This document shows positions 1 through 11,820 of a stretch of 64,000 nucleotides of DNA, piece after piece. Positions within the stretch are counted from its first letter, which is position 1. Each line of letters starts with the position of its first letter. Below the pieces are notes generated by a model that was not told the DNA's origin, ran no database searches, and saw nothing but the letters and a program-made list of their open reading frames with translations. The position numbers and the translations under genes are program-made. Source of the DNA: Parietaria judaica (lineage: Eukaryota > Streptophyta > Magnoliopsida > Rosales > Urticaceae); contig OX940868.1 of NCBI GenBank assembly GCA_954871525.1, forward strand, positions 21,199,056-21,263,055, written 5' to 3'.

Positions 1-1130
1 TATGAAACCAAAATAATAATGCATGTTATAGCGAAAACAATCAATAAAAACGAAAATATATAGAAATTCAAATCCTTTTACTTTGAAAAATTATACAAGG
101 CAAAAGTTATATGTCATACAACATACTAAATACCTTTGCAAAGTGATGAGCGCAAATTAGAACTGGTTGACGCCATTGAAGGATTTGTTGTTTTCATACC
201 TAAAGTCATACGTAATAATAACTACAAATTAACATTAATATTCAAACTCAAGATTTCATGAACAAATCACAACATTCATAACCAAACATTCGTAATTTAT
301 ATTACCAACATTACAGTATGTTAATTCCAACATTGTTTTGCAGATAATCTCGAACTAAAATTACCACGGTTAGGAAATAATAATTTCGAAATAAGAATCA
401 AGATTATAATTACCATTAGTATAAATTCAATTTCGGTAATTATAAATACGGATTAAACAGAACAATTTCAAATTTAAGGAAGTGCGAATCATTCGCCCTT
501 AAACATGAATCAAAATAGAAAAACACTAAACCTAAGATTAGTAATTAAAAATACAGGTTCAAAATGTATCAATCAAACTTTTTCCCTAAACAAGATCGAT
601 ATCAAACATATTCACATATAAGAAACAGAATCAAACAAAATGCGGTAAATCACTTAATCCTATACTTCCTCAAGGGTTCAAGACTAATTAACCCCACATG
701 CATATGAAATAAACCACTTAACGAAAGAATCTTCGCTTACCGGAGGCACTGGAAAAACAACCGCAAGCGACGGAGGCTACCAACAAAAAACAACTAGAAA
801 GACGGAACAGAGTGACGGAAACAACTATACCGGCGCATGCAAGACTTGGCAACGTCTGATTAACTTGGCGACGAACTAGATACCGAGCAAAAAATGGCGA
901 GGGAGTCGACGGAAAAAAAAAAAGGGAGAGAAAAGGGAAGAAAAGAGTCATGGTAGAGTGAGAGAAAATAGGAATAAATGATGTAATCTGTCAACAATAA
1001 ATTCAAATTTTAATTTACCAAAATAAAAAATAACCATAATTATAGGCATTAAAATCGAAAATAAATAAATAAATAATAAAAACGAAAATCAGAGTGACAA
1101 CTGAATGTAGGGGTAATTTAGTCAAAACAG
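1..1130. other. AT-rich intergenic DNA, no gene recognised
   Basis: Mostly A/T-rich sequence without a convincing coding region. A slightly GC-richer patch at about 740-950 reads on the minus strand as a low-complexity F/S/R-rich 77-residue frame. It ends next to a donor-like CCG|GTAAGC (minus strand, near 737-744), so it could be a 5' untranslated or first exon of a gene lying left of the window. That is only a guess and I do not call a gene. Confidence 0.4.
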
Positions 1131-1140
1131 ATTAATAAAT

Positions 1141-1318
1141 GGGTACAAATCAGTTTTATGAAACTATGGGAATTTCTTTTAAACTTTTGGTATTATTTGG
1201 GCATTTTGTGGGTTTTCTATATTTTTTATTTAGAAAAAATAGAAAACCCACAAAATGCCCAAAAAACACGTAAGGTTTATGAAAAATGCCCATAGTTTCA
1301 AAAAATTATTTTATACCC
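1141..1318. mobile_element. Foldback MITE, Mutator-like (10-bp direct repeat flanks)
   Basis: The two ends form an inverted repeat of about 30 bp (GGGTACAAATCAG... against GGGTATAAAATAA..., both running into GAAACTATGGG). The middle is also self-complementary, around GGGCATTTTGTGGGTTTTCT. The identical direct repeat ATTAATAAAT lies immediately outside both ends (1131-1140 and 1319-1328), which fits the 9-10 bp TSD of Mutator-like elements. There is no coding capacity. Similar foldback fragments occur near 2226, 14339, 20143 and 38584. Confidence 0.75.
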
Positions 1319-1599
1319 ATTAATAAATTATTTTAGACCATTTTATCCCTAATTACAGTTTTTAATTTGCGTTTTATTTATTTATTAATATTTTTAATTC
1401 GAAAATTTTAAAATAACAATTATGACGGTTGACTCAGCCATTAATTATCATATTTAATTTTAAAAGTATTTTATAATTAATTCAAATTTAAAGCCACTTT
1501 CTCTCTCTATCACACACACGTTTCTCACTCTCTCTCTCTCTCTCCCCGATATTTAGCTATTTATAAGGAAACTAAACGATTTTATGTATTTTGTTATCA

Positions 1600-1850
1600 A
1601 CAGATTTATAAAATATCGTAAATATATTTACAGTTTTTACAGGTTAATAAAATTTTGGAAAATATACATACAATTTTTTACGCAAAAATCGTAAATATAT
1701 TTACGTAAATATAGTCGTAAATATAATTACATAAAAATACAAAATCGTAAATTTAGTTACGTAAAAATAGAGAATTGTAAATATAGAATCGTAAATATAG
1801 TTGCGTAAAAAAAATTTAAAGATTCGTAAATTCAGTTACGTAAAAAAAAG
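1600..1850. repeat. Degenerate tandem-like array of CGTAAATA / TTACGTAAAA motifs
   Basis: CGTAAATA and TTACGTAAA recur about every 25-40 bases, each pair forming a small palindrome around TTTACG/CGTAAA. The units are diverged and unequal in length, so this is a degraded minisatellite or a chain of nested small palindromes rather than a clean satellite. No coding sense. Confidence 0.5.
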
Positions 1851-3769
1851 GCTGAAATAATATGATTGAGTTTTAATTGATTTTTGAAAATTTGATTGTA
1901 ACTGAATATGATTGAGTTTTAATTGATTGACTTTTAAATCGATTTTAATTTTAATCTTGTTTGTAAATTATCAGCCGTTCAAAATATGAGGATATTTTTT
2001 TTTCAAAAATTAATTGTAAAAGGATAATATGATTCAGTTATTTTTGCTACAATTAAGGAGGAGGTTTGTTTTTGTTCTTATTTTATACGACTAATTAATT
2101 AAAAATTAAATAATTTTAAAAATATTTTAACTTCTCTCATTAATTAACACGTAGAATGCAAAAAGGGTATTTTGGTCTACATTGTATATATTTGGTGGTT
2201 GTGAACGCAAAATATAGGAATGGGCAATTTTTTGAAACCTTGAGTCTCAAATGGGCATTTGTTTCATTTATCCTAGAAAAAACAAAAAAAAAATGCAAAT
2301 TAATCCTTGGTGAATAGATTTTTCCATGTAGTTGGTTGTTATGTGCCCCAAAGATCGGTAAAATCGAACGGGAATTTAGGAAAGGTCGGCTGAATAAAAC
2401 CGGGCGGCTCAAGTTCACAGAGGTCTGCACGACAAAAGGGGTGTTTGGCTGTGAAATAACGACGATCAAGGGAGTGGCCGCGACCAATTCCGAAATCCCT
2501 GAGCCATATCGTTGGTGTTGTATCATAGATTTGCAAAACGAACGTTAAACACACTCTTCCAAACTAATATCTGATTGAAAGTCTCATCAAAATTACCAGC
2601 TTCAAATTCGCTATCCTGCAAGGATTGTCCACTCTTCTTCGGCTCACGGTTTCTTTTGCATTATTCTTTCACGTAACTACTATCCATTGTTAATTTGGAA
2701 GATTGGACTAATTATTCCAAGCCTCTGCTTAACTTTATTTAAACTAACCTAGAAAGTGTTGTTTGTATTTTCTTATTCTTCTTTTTTTTTTCGTTAATGA
2801 TTTTCAAGTTTCTTTGATACATTATGGATTGGACACAGAAATTTCAAGGTAAAAATGTAAGGGAGCAAACTGGTTTAAAGATATCGAACCGTAATTTTGA
2901 TTAAATTTTACGGGGAAAATGATTATTTTTAGGGATAATTGCAACAAAAGTACCACATAATATCTTTTTCTAAGCGGTATATTTTAAATTTAGTTTTTTC
3001 ATGTCAAAAGATTCAATAGACTAAGAAAAGATACTTCTGTCGTAAGAAATTAATAACTTACGAGATAATCATTTTTTTTCTTTGAACTTTAGCTTCAATA
3101 TAAATTAAATTTCAAATTTTGGCATTATCTTTTTTTAGTTTTTTGTAAATTTTTCAATGAAAAAAATAAGTGTTCTTGTTTAAAGAAGTTATACCGAGGT
3201 TAGCAAATTCGGTAGTCACCACTTTGTATAATTTAAACCCTTATAACTGTTCTTATTAATGTACATTTTATCTTTTTTAGGAACACTTAGTTGTGAGAAA
3301 GAAATACAAATACGAAATTATAGAAGTGTGTTAAGTGAGGAAGAATGATTAAGAACTAAGAAGTGAATCGACAAAAATTTAAGAGAAACGAAGCAAGAAA
3401 CCAACTAACTCCAATGGGTCGGATGATGTGCAATGTGCATTGTTAACTTCTTATCTCTTATATAAATGTGTGCTTTTGCATATAAATCTCGAAAGGAGTA
3501 TTTTAACCGTTTTAAGTTAAGATATAAAATTTCAGTTGGTATATATATTTTTAAAAACGACTATTTAAGTTTGTTCTGTTTATATTAATTCAGAAATTTC
3601 TATTATCTAATTCATAAGCAAAAATTAATTTGTGTAAATTCACAGTTCATATGAAATTTTTAACAATAAAATGTTTTAGTTCGATGATACTGTTCTTTCC
3701 TTTACAACTAAAAATTGAAGTAAAAGTTTGTGAAATTTTTTCATTAAAAAAAACAATATTTTATCATCA

Positions 3770-3790
3770 CCGCGCGAAGTGCGGATCTAA
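3770..3790 (+). repeat. GC hairpin followed by CTAA: possible Helitron 3' end
   Basis: CCGC GCGAAGT GCGG forms a small stem-loop at 3770-3784 in otherwise AT-rich DNA. It is followed within two bases by CTAA (3787-3790), which matches the CTRR end of plant Helitrons. The hairpin wording resembles many plant Helitron 3' ends. The next base is G rather than the usual T, and I could not identify a 5' TC end, so this is tentative. Confidence 0.25.
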
Positions 3791-4205
3791 GAGCGCTCCC
3801 TACTCCGTTCTTCAGACATGGCAGCCTCAGTTGCGTGCCTCCTTGCAGCCATCCAGTCGTGCCCATGATCCATCCGACACGACAATTCAGAAAAAGGAAA
3901 ACCTCTCAAGTTGCTGTAATAGGCAGATTACATGCCTGTTTTTCTTAACGATAGAGATCGGCAATTGATAAATCGCTTTGTAAGTAGTATGATAACTGAT
4001 AAGGAAGCTTCAGTCATTGAAGAGAAAAACACTAACTAATGCTATTTATAAGCGGACCAAAATCAAAACATGTTCTTTAACTTTGAACACTAGAGTTGAC
4101 AACGATAATCACAGAGTTACTCCATCTCAAACGACCCACAAAACCAACGACACAATAAAGACAAAAGTACAAAACAGAACGATGACATTAACAAACATAG
4201 ACTCC

Positions 4206-6731
4206 CTAGTCAACCTCCTCCATCTTGCTCTCCTCGCCTCCTTCCTCCTCCAGAGCCGGCATCTCCACGTCATCCTCAGCGGCCTCTTGCTCGTCGATGC
4301 TCAGTCCCAGCTTCAGCATCCTGTGGATCCTCCCAGCGAACGTGTTCGGGTCCTCGAGGCTGAACCCGGAAGTCAGCAGCGCAGTTTCGAAGAGAAGAAG
4401 GGTAAGATCCTTCACTGACTTGTCGTTCTTGTCCACGTCCGCCCTCTTCCTCAGCTCCTCCATGATCCCGTTCTCCGGGTTGATCTCCATCGTCTTTTTG
4501 CTCGACATGTAAGACCCCATGCTGGAGTCCCGCAGGGCCTGGGCCTTCATAATCCTCTCCATGTTCGCAGACCATCCATACTCGCCGGTGACGAGGCAGC
4601 ACGGGGAGTCGACGATGCGGTCCGACACGACGACTTTCTCGACTTTGTCTCCCAAGATGTCCTTGATCACCTTGCACAGATTCTCGAACGACTTCTTCTT
4701 CTCTTCCTTCTTCTTCTTCTCTTCCTCGGTCTCGTCCTCAAGTTTCAGCCCTTCTTTAGTAGCAGAGACGAGCTTCTTCCCGTCATACTCCTTCAACTGT
4801 CCCACGGCATACTCATCGATGGCGTCAACCATGAAGAGAACCTCGTAGCCTTTTCTCTTCAGCCTCTCAAGGAAAGGCGAGTTCTCAACTGCTTTCTTGC
4901 TTTCTCCGGTGATGTAGTAGATGTCTTTCTGGTTCTCCTTCATCCTGGTGACGTAGTCCTTTAGGCTGGTCATCTCGTCGCCGGATTTCGTGGAGTGGTA
5001 TCGGAGGAGGTCGGCGATCTTGGCTCTGTTCTGGCTGTCCTCGTGGATCCCGAGCTTGAGATTCTTGGAGAAGGCTTCATAGAATTTGGCGTAGTCGTCC
5101 TTGTTCTCGGCAATCTCAGTGAACATCTCGATGCACTTCTTGACTAGGTTCTTCCTGATGACCTTGAGGATCTTGTTCTGTTGCAGCATTTCGCGGGAGA
5201 TGTTGAGAGGGAGATCATCGGAGTCAACCACACCTTTGACGAATCCGAGATACTCTGGGATGAGATCCTCGCAATTGTCCATGATGAACACTCTCCGAAC
5301 ATAGAGCTTGATGTTGTTCATCTTCTTCCTCGTGTCAAACATATCGAAGGGTGCACGCTTAGGGACGAAGAGGATCGCCTTGAACTCGAGCTGTCCCTCA
5401 ACAGAGAAGTGCTTCACCGCCAGATGCTCCTCCCAGTCGTTGCTGAGGCTCTTGTAGAACGAAGAGTACTCGTCCTTCGTGATCTCCTCGGGCTTCCTCA
5501 GCCAAATGGGTTTCTGCTTGTTGATCTGCTCCCATTCATGGCTGACTTCCTTGACCTTCTTTTTCTTGGGTTTCTTCTCCTTCTCCTCGTCGACTTCCTC
5601 AATGTCGCCTTCTTCCTCTTTCTTTGCCTCCTCATCCTCGTCGTCGCTGATCTCCTTCTCAGTCGTCTTCTCGGTCCAGAGGTAAATGGGGTAGCTGATG
5701 AACTCAGAGTGCTTCTTCACAAGGTCCTTTATCCTCCTCTCCTCCAGGTACTCCGTCTGATCTTCCTTGAGGAAGAGGGTCATCTTGGTTCCTCTCCCCA
5801 ACTGCTCTCCGTCAGTATCGCGAGTGACGGTGAAAGAACCACCGGCCTGCGACTCCCAAATGTACTGCTCATCATCATTGTGCTTGCTCGTCACAACGAC
5901 CTTTTCCGCAACCAAATAAGCCGAGTAGAACCCAACACCAAACTGCCCAATCATGCTCACATCGGCACCGGCTTGCAGGGCCTCCATGAACTCCTTGGTT
6001 CCGGACCTCGCAATGGTTCCCAAATTGTTCACCAAATCTGAAGGCACAACAAAACATCAATCAATTTCATGAATCGAAGAATCCTAGGTTTCCGACACTT
6101 GCGATATGAACACAGAGTGAATAACGTACCTGCTTTGGTCATTCCAACACCACTGTCGATGATGGTGAGAGTCTTGTTGGCCTTGTCAGGGACGATTCTG
6201 ATGAAAAGCTCTGGCTGGCCATCGAGCTTGCTCTTGTCCGTCAAGCTCTCGAAACGGATCTTGTCCAACGCCTACAAAAAACAATCAACACACAATTTCA
6301 GAAAATCTAAGCTCAAGAATCAAATCACATCAACGATCTATATATGCACACACAAAAAATCCAGAAAATCTTAGCCTGATGATTTATATCAAGCTCAAAA
6401 TCCACCAAAAATTCGTCATTTCTTTATCATATACAATCATCGTCACAAGAACTTCAATCTACAATGCAATCTATTTGGAGTTTCGAAGAATACCTAGATC
6501 CAACATGTTCAGACACTATAATGAACGAGAATTCACGAACTAAGCCTCTGATCGAGACAACAACTAAAGAGAAGAGCTGGAGAAACGTACATCGGAGGAG
6601 TTGCTGATGAGCTCGCGAAGGAAGATCTCCTTGTTGCTGTAGAAGGTGTTGATGATGAGGCTGAGGAGCTGGTTGATCTCAGCCTGGAACGCAAAGGTCT
6701 CGGTGTCTCCTCCCATCTGAACCTCCGCCAT
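4206..6731 (-). CDS. HSP90: Cytosolic heat shock protein 90 (HSP90), 3 exons, 704 aa
   Basis: ATP-dependent cytosolic chaperone that matures kinases, steroid-type receptors and NLR proteins with co-chaperones. Exons on the minus strand: 6731-6591 (47 codons), 6271-6130 and 6037-4206, with GT-AG introns of 319 and 92 bp; the frame is continuous through both joins. Visible: the N-terminal signature [12 protein letters not shown] (about residues 33-44), the ATP-binding [11 protein letters not shown] and [14 protein letters not shown] (125-138), a highly acidic/lysine-rich linker (about 218-260), middle and C-terminal domains, and the terminal MEEVD that binds TPR co-chaperones and marks cytosolic members. 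The length is normal for the family. The start is the first ATG, giving MAEVQM. No retention signal or transit peptide is present, so ER and organellar HSP90s are excluded. It appears intact. Confidence 0.97.
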
Positions 6732-6853
6732 TGATTAGTGATTCTGCGATCAAAGAACTCGAAATCGAAAACGGAAGATTGGTAATCGAAGATTGGAAGC
6801 TCTGAATGCGATCGTTCTCTCTGAATTGGTTTGGGGGAGAGAGAAGCGAAGCT

Positions 6854-6861
6854 TATTTATA
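6854..6861 (-). promoter_or_regulatory. TATA box of the HSP90 gene
   Basis: TATAAATA on the minus strand, 123 bases upstream of the HSP90 ATG, a normal plant spacing that leaves a 5' leader of roughly 90 bases. Upstream (about 6870-6970) are many GAA/TTC trimers, for example GAACATTTCTGAA and TTGAAACGGG. They look like heat-shock-element material, but I could not find three perfectly phased nGAAn units, so heat inducibility is not established. Confidence 0.6.
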
Positions 6862-7853
6862 GTGAGGAATTTGGAGATTCTAGAGGGTTCGATGCAGTTT
6901 CAAGAGCTTACTTGAAACGGGTTATTCAGAAATGTTCATAATCATTTTCGCGGGAGTTCTAGACTCTTCTTTTTCTTTTCTATTTTATTGAGTGGGTCCC
7001 ACGAGGGGTTCACACGCACGAACGTGGTTGGTCGTTGCCACGCTGGCATATAAACGCTACGTCGTCGTTTTGCTTTTTACTTTTTTAAACTAATTGATTT
7101 AATTTGGTTTTCTCTCCATTCTTTCTCTTTTAAATGTTTTAAAGTAATTCGAAAGAAGAAGAAAAATGCCTCTTGGTACTTGATTATTACATATTATTAT
7201 AAAAATTATATTGAAATATTCGAAGAATGTGTATAATTTGAGATATTAAACGAAAAAATCTCAAACAAAAAATTATGAAAATTTACTGATTTTAAAGTTT
7301 ATCAGATGATGTACTAAGAATATAGAGGTTAGTGACTTAGTGTCAGTGTGTCACAAACTCGAACTCATAGGATAGAGTATATTAGAAAATAAAGTCAAGA
7401 GATATTTGGTGCAAATTACTCTTTTTAGTCCTAAGAATTTGTCATATAAACATTGGAGGAAAAAAATATATTTAGAAACGACATGTTGTCAACCATTAAT
7501 AGTGTTCTTTGGAGGGTCCAAAAAAAAAATAGTGGGTCATATCCGAATAATAACAATCGGGTTGGATCCAAAAATTCAGATTAATCCGAAAGTATTTTGG
7601 GCCAGGCTGTGTTATTGGGCTTAAACCCCAAAATATTATTGCCCATGCAGGCCCATTTATATTAAAGCACTTTTTTTCTTCCTTTTTCAATGTCGTATCC
7701 TTATTTATTGTCGTTTTCGGTCTAAAAACAAAGCTCCGATTTTTCTTTTTTATCCGAGGTTTGTGCTACAAATTTTTTAAATAAAATCTAAGAAATCTTT
7801 GGTAAGTTACAAGCTCAACCACAATCTTGTGACCACAGCTAACTACCAATACA

Positions 7854-7895
<42 letters not shown>

Positions 7896-9244
7896 CCAGC
7901 AGATCTACATATATTTAGTAACAATTAAACAATATATGCCATTTTTACCTATCTTAAGTTGTGTACTAATTAATTATCATCATACATACGTTAATAATCC
8001 GGAAATGAATGAAAATGATTAATATAGTGGATTTAGTTAGAGAACCGATTGTTATTATTATTTTTCGACATAAAAAATAAATAAATAAAAAATTGAAGGC
8101 GTGTACATAATGTGTATAGTACATAGTTACGTACTATTCTACATATGAATAAAAAAGATTAAAAAATAAAATCAGTCAAAAACTCATGGAAATACCGTGA
8201 TGAATCACTTAATTGATATTGACTTTAATCAGGTGAGTTGAATGGATGAGGAAGAAAATACATAAAGGTATTTATTTCCAACAATGGTGGATTTAAGACC
8301 CGTGATATTATATTTTGTCTAAACTCTAAAGTGCTTTATTTATGAAACTTGTAGGTAGTTGTAGATGGAAAAAAAAAAAAGTATTGGATAATTTTTTTTA
8401 TAATAAAAAAATAAAAAGAGCTTAAATATCATCAATTTATAGGGTTACACTCGAAATTGAAATTGGGCCCACAAGTCTAATGGTCCTACGTGCTCTCAAT
8501 GGACCGCTATTAAAGGTATCGGACCCACAAGGGCCCGGTGGGCGGTGAGTGACCATGAATGAAAGAATGAATTAGATTAATTAATTGACTTAATGAGTTT
8601 AACCAATTTAATAGTTAAAGCTTATTAGCTCATCGAGGCTTGTGGTTACAAATACACATTTTATGAGCTCAGAAAACATAATCTACCCTAAATCCTCCAG
8701 AGATAATTCGACCTCCCCTCCCCCTAGGGTAACTCGAGTTTCTTCTCTCCGTGCGTAAAAGAAGTCGTCATTCAAACACCAAGAAGGAACTAGTATTCCA
8801 ACTAGGTATTTTTCAACTTACATTTTGTAGAGTTCCCACAACGATATAGTTGACGAGATAGAGGTTTGATCTTTTTTGAGTTGTGATTCGGAGCACATGG
8901 AGCACGCAACCGATGAGGAGTCAGCCAGAAACACTAGACGGCAGAAGTTATAAAATTTACGTAAAGCTCGTAATTGGTATTTCTTGATTTACACATTTCA
9001 ATCTAGATAATTTATTCGAGAATATCCCGAGATTTATGCTTCGAGATTGAGCTGTACCCACGGAAAATCCAACACAAGTGACAATGGGTCGATTTGAACA
9101 TTTGATTGAGACTGATTATATGTTACTTGACCATGCATGTTTAGGAATGGACCTATCCTCTAAGAGCCATATAATAGTCAAACCCCTTATGTATAGTACT
9201 AATTTAATGATTGGCATTAACGCCTCCCGAATATTATGTCTTGG
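6862..9244. other. Intergenic DNA upstream of HSP90, no gene recognised
   Basis: HSP90 promoter region to about 7100, then AT-rich sequence. A pure (AT)n microsatellite lies at 7861-7889. 8440-9080 is somewhat GC-richer, with phrases such as GGGCCCACAAG and CTCCCCTCCCCCTAGGG, and could be a retrotransposon LTR remnant, but I could not define TG...CA ends or a target duplication. The open frame beginning at 9078 runs into the hAT element and is not a gene. Confidence 0.4.
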
Positions 9245-9252
9245 TCTAGGTT

Positions 9253-9547
9253 TAGAGCTGAAACTGCCGACGTCGCGATGGGTCGCGACCAAGTCGCCGG
9301 AAATCGCGAACCCTGGCGTCGCGACGGGTCGTGGTTCCGAGAGTCGCGATCGTCGCGACGTTGAGCGAGCGAGAGAGAGAGAGACACATCGCGAGAGAGA
9401 GAGAGGGGGAGATAGGGACGTCGCCACGGCTCGAACTCATTGCGACCCATCGCGATCTCCAGCCTTCCCGTCGCGACGATCGCGATCTCCTCCTTCCCGT
9501 CGCGAGGCGTCGCGACGCCCTCCTTCCCGCCGCGAGTTTCAGCTCTA
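9253..9547. mobile_element. hAT-type MITE packed with TCGCGA palindromes
   Basis: Perfect 13-bp TIRs, TAGAGCTGAAACT (9253-9265) and its complement (9535-9547), are flanked by a perfect 8-bp direct repeat TCTAGGTT (9245-9252 and 9548-9555). The 8-bp TSD and a TA-starting terminus fit the hAT superfamily. The 295-bp body is extremely GC-rich and holds about a dozen copies of the palindrome TCGCGA plus GA-rich runs. It is therefore unlike the surrounding AT-rich DNA. There is no transposase, so the element is non-autonomous. Several open frames cross it in different frames (for example 9078-9563), but they read SR-rich repeat and are not credible genes. Confidence 0.9.
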
Positions 9548-9555
9548 TCTAGGTT

Positions 9556-10438
9556 GTCTCTAAATTTTATTGTTTTAACAAAGAGAACATATTTACATTT
9601 AAAATGTAATAAATAAGTTCTCCATATACATTAAAAAAAATAATCCGTTTACTTATATTATATATCATCGAATGAGATTAATATATTATTGTAAGAAACT
9701 ATTTCGAAGCAATAAATTAAGTCAATAAAAATGAAGATCTCATAAAATTGATGAAAATACCCTAAGCACATCATGTGTCACACTAATTTCTATCACTTTT
9801 AAATTTGAATGAAATATGTAACGTTTTAAAAATATAATGCACATTAGCCGTGTATTAAGTTTTATTAAAAATAAAATTACATCACATGGTTTGATTCTGA
9901 ATTTTTATTTAAATTTATTTAAATATTTAAATCATGACTGTTAGATCTTAAGAGTTCGATACAGATCTTAAGAGTTCGATACACACATTAGTAAATGTTT
10001 AAATCCTAAAGAGAAAGTTAATAAACAACCACAATTTGACTATTACTATTTACTAAACAAGCAAGTACATTTCATAATTACTAATTTACTATTATTAGAT
10101 ATTCATATTATATTTCTTCTTATTCTCATAAAGTATTAACCATTGACATATTATTTTTTTTATCAGTTTCATGATAAAGATTTATTTTTCTTAGGCACAC
10201 GACAAGTGTGAAGCCATGAATCTCTTACGTTATATGTGGCAGGAAATAAAATAAGTTTCACTTATAAATTTATTTATTGAAAAGGTCAGTTAAATTATTA
10301 ACCATTACCAAACCATGAATCGCTGTCTGAATGAAAAAATAAAATGTTAATATACATATATATATATATATATAATATATATATATATTGACTTTTCGCA
10401 ACATACGTTTCTTCTTAATTATTCTTTATAAAAGTATA
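9556..10438. other. AT-rich intergenic spacer
   Basis: No coding signal. It contains a short local duplication at 9945-9982 (AGATCTTAAGAGTTCGATAC twice in tandem) and an (AT)n microsatellite at about 10357-10389. Nothing else could be supported. Confidence 0.5.
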
Positions 10439-10446
10439 ATAAAAAT

Positions 10447-11038
10447 TAGGGCTACAAATAAAACCCGCAAATGCGATTTTTTAACCAAAACCGGACCGAA
10501 TCCGGTTTTAAAAAACCAAAACCGAAATGAAACCGGGTTAAACCGAAACCAAATTTTGAAAAACCCGTAACTGAATTAAACCAGTTCCAGATTTCGGGTT
10601 TTGAGTTATGAAAACCGGAACCTAGTTAGTAGGTTACTAAAACCCGGATTTTTAAATAAATACTTATAAATATTTAATTTATTTTTAATATGTTTATAAA
10701 ATCGTTATTACTTAGTATTATATTTATAAATTATTGATAATTACTCAATACTCACTTAGTAAAACAACATCTATGTTTAGAAAGTTTAGATTGGTGTATT
10801 TAAGATTAGGTAATATTATTTATAAATGGCTTTATATATATTTTTTTAAGGAGGTAAAAATCCGGGTTCGAGTTTAAAATCCGGGTTTTCAAATAAAAAT
10901 CGGGTAATTACCCTAACCCGGATATTCGGGTTTTGTCTTTCAAAAACCGGGTTCGGGTTTTAAAAATCAAAACCCGAAATCCAGGTTCGGTTTTCAGGTT
11001 TATAAAAAATTCGGGTTTTTAACCCTGTTTCAGCCCTA
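10447..11038. mobile_element. hAT-type non-autonomous element (TAGGGCT ends)
   Basis: The ends read TAGGGCTACAAATAAAACC (left) and the complement TAGGGCTGAAACAGGGTT (right). They are flanked by the perfect 8-bp direct repeat ATAAAAAT (10439-10446 and 11039-11046). TAGGGCT termini with 8-bp duplications are typical of plant hAT elements. The interior is made of diverged copies of AACCGGGTTTT / AAAACCCGAAA in both orientations, so it can fold on itself. No transposase frame. Confidence 0.9.
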
Positions 11039-11046
11039 ATAAAAAT

Positions 11047-11404
11047 GACCTATAAATGCTTTTAGTTTTTTCTTTTCTTTCTTTTTCTCAAACAGTACTA
11101 TATTAAACTGAAGCAAAAAAAGAAAGAAAAAAAAGAAGAAAAAAAAAGGACACTAGAACATAAATATGGTTGATTTGCTGTCCCATCTGATTGATTATAT
11201 CACTATATGAGGTATTAATTTACGTGTGCATACTGTATAGTAAAATACTATATTCATACAATAAATAAATTATTATTGTTTAGGCATTTAGCCATCAATA
11301 ATAAAGGTCACCACTCACCAGTATTGGATAGCAATCGGTATTTATTAGCCTTGGGTCACTCATTAAGGGTTAATGAAGTAGGCCTGCCCAGTTATATTGT
11401 ATAA
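11047..11404. other. Intergenic spacer
   Basis: AT-rich, with a purine-rich stretch (11115-11150) of AGAAAGAAAA type. No gene or defined repeat recognised. Confidence 0.5.
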
Positions 11405-11820
11405 CTATAACCCAAGGTTTAAAATTCCGCTTGCTGATGTTGTTTCGCATTTTTCGTTTTACGGATATATCGCTTGCCGATGGGCAAATCGTAAAAAAAT
11501 AGCATATCGCATGCCGCACTTTTCGCATAGGCATACCGCATGCCGATGGGGTTTTCGACGAATATTCTGTAAAAAATATTTAAGTATTTAAGCAAGATAT
11601 TTATATAAGTTCAAAATTACATATTTAATAGGGTAATTTGCGACAAAAGTAGCCAACTTGTGCCCATTTAGACGTTTACGTAGCCAATGCGATTTAATGT
11701 TGGCAATAGTATCCAATGTTCCTTAAGTATGTTTCGAAATAATTTTCATCTAATTAATCTTTTTTCAATTTTTTTATTATCCAAACCCACACTCACTCTC
11801 CTCCCTCCATCTCGCGCTGC

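Larger units (their letters stand above)
1329..4205. other. Intergenic, with an AT-rich quasi-tandem array and HSP90 3' flank
   Basis: 1500-1545 is CT-rich simple sequence. 1600-1850 is a degenerate array built on CGTAAATATAGTTACGTAAAA. 2336-2548 is a GC-richer island open in several frames that I could not assign to a family. 2934-3075 starts GGATAATTGCAACAAAAGTACC and resembles the ends of the Mutator-like elements found elsewhere in the window, but no partner end is clear. 3770-3790 is a small hairpin described separately. The last few hundred bases are probably the HSP90 3' untranslated region and downstream flank. Confidence 0.4.

Noticed and set aside
2140..2554. Overlapping 70-128 codon frames on both strands
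   Set aside because: No family recognised on either strand and no promoter or splice context; kept only as an unassigned GC-richer island.
5181..6041. 286-codon open frame on the plus strand over HSP90
   Set aside because: Antisense shadow of HSP90 exon 3; no domain, caused by codon bias of the real gene.
9078..9563. 161-codon frame rich in R/E/S
   Set aside because: Runs through the TCGCGA hAT MITE; the repeat is open in several frames at once.
11397..11591. 64-codon frame and similar ones at 19500 and 47457
   Set aside because: These similar frames come from the same hAT-like repeat end, not from a gene family.
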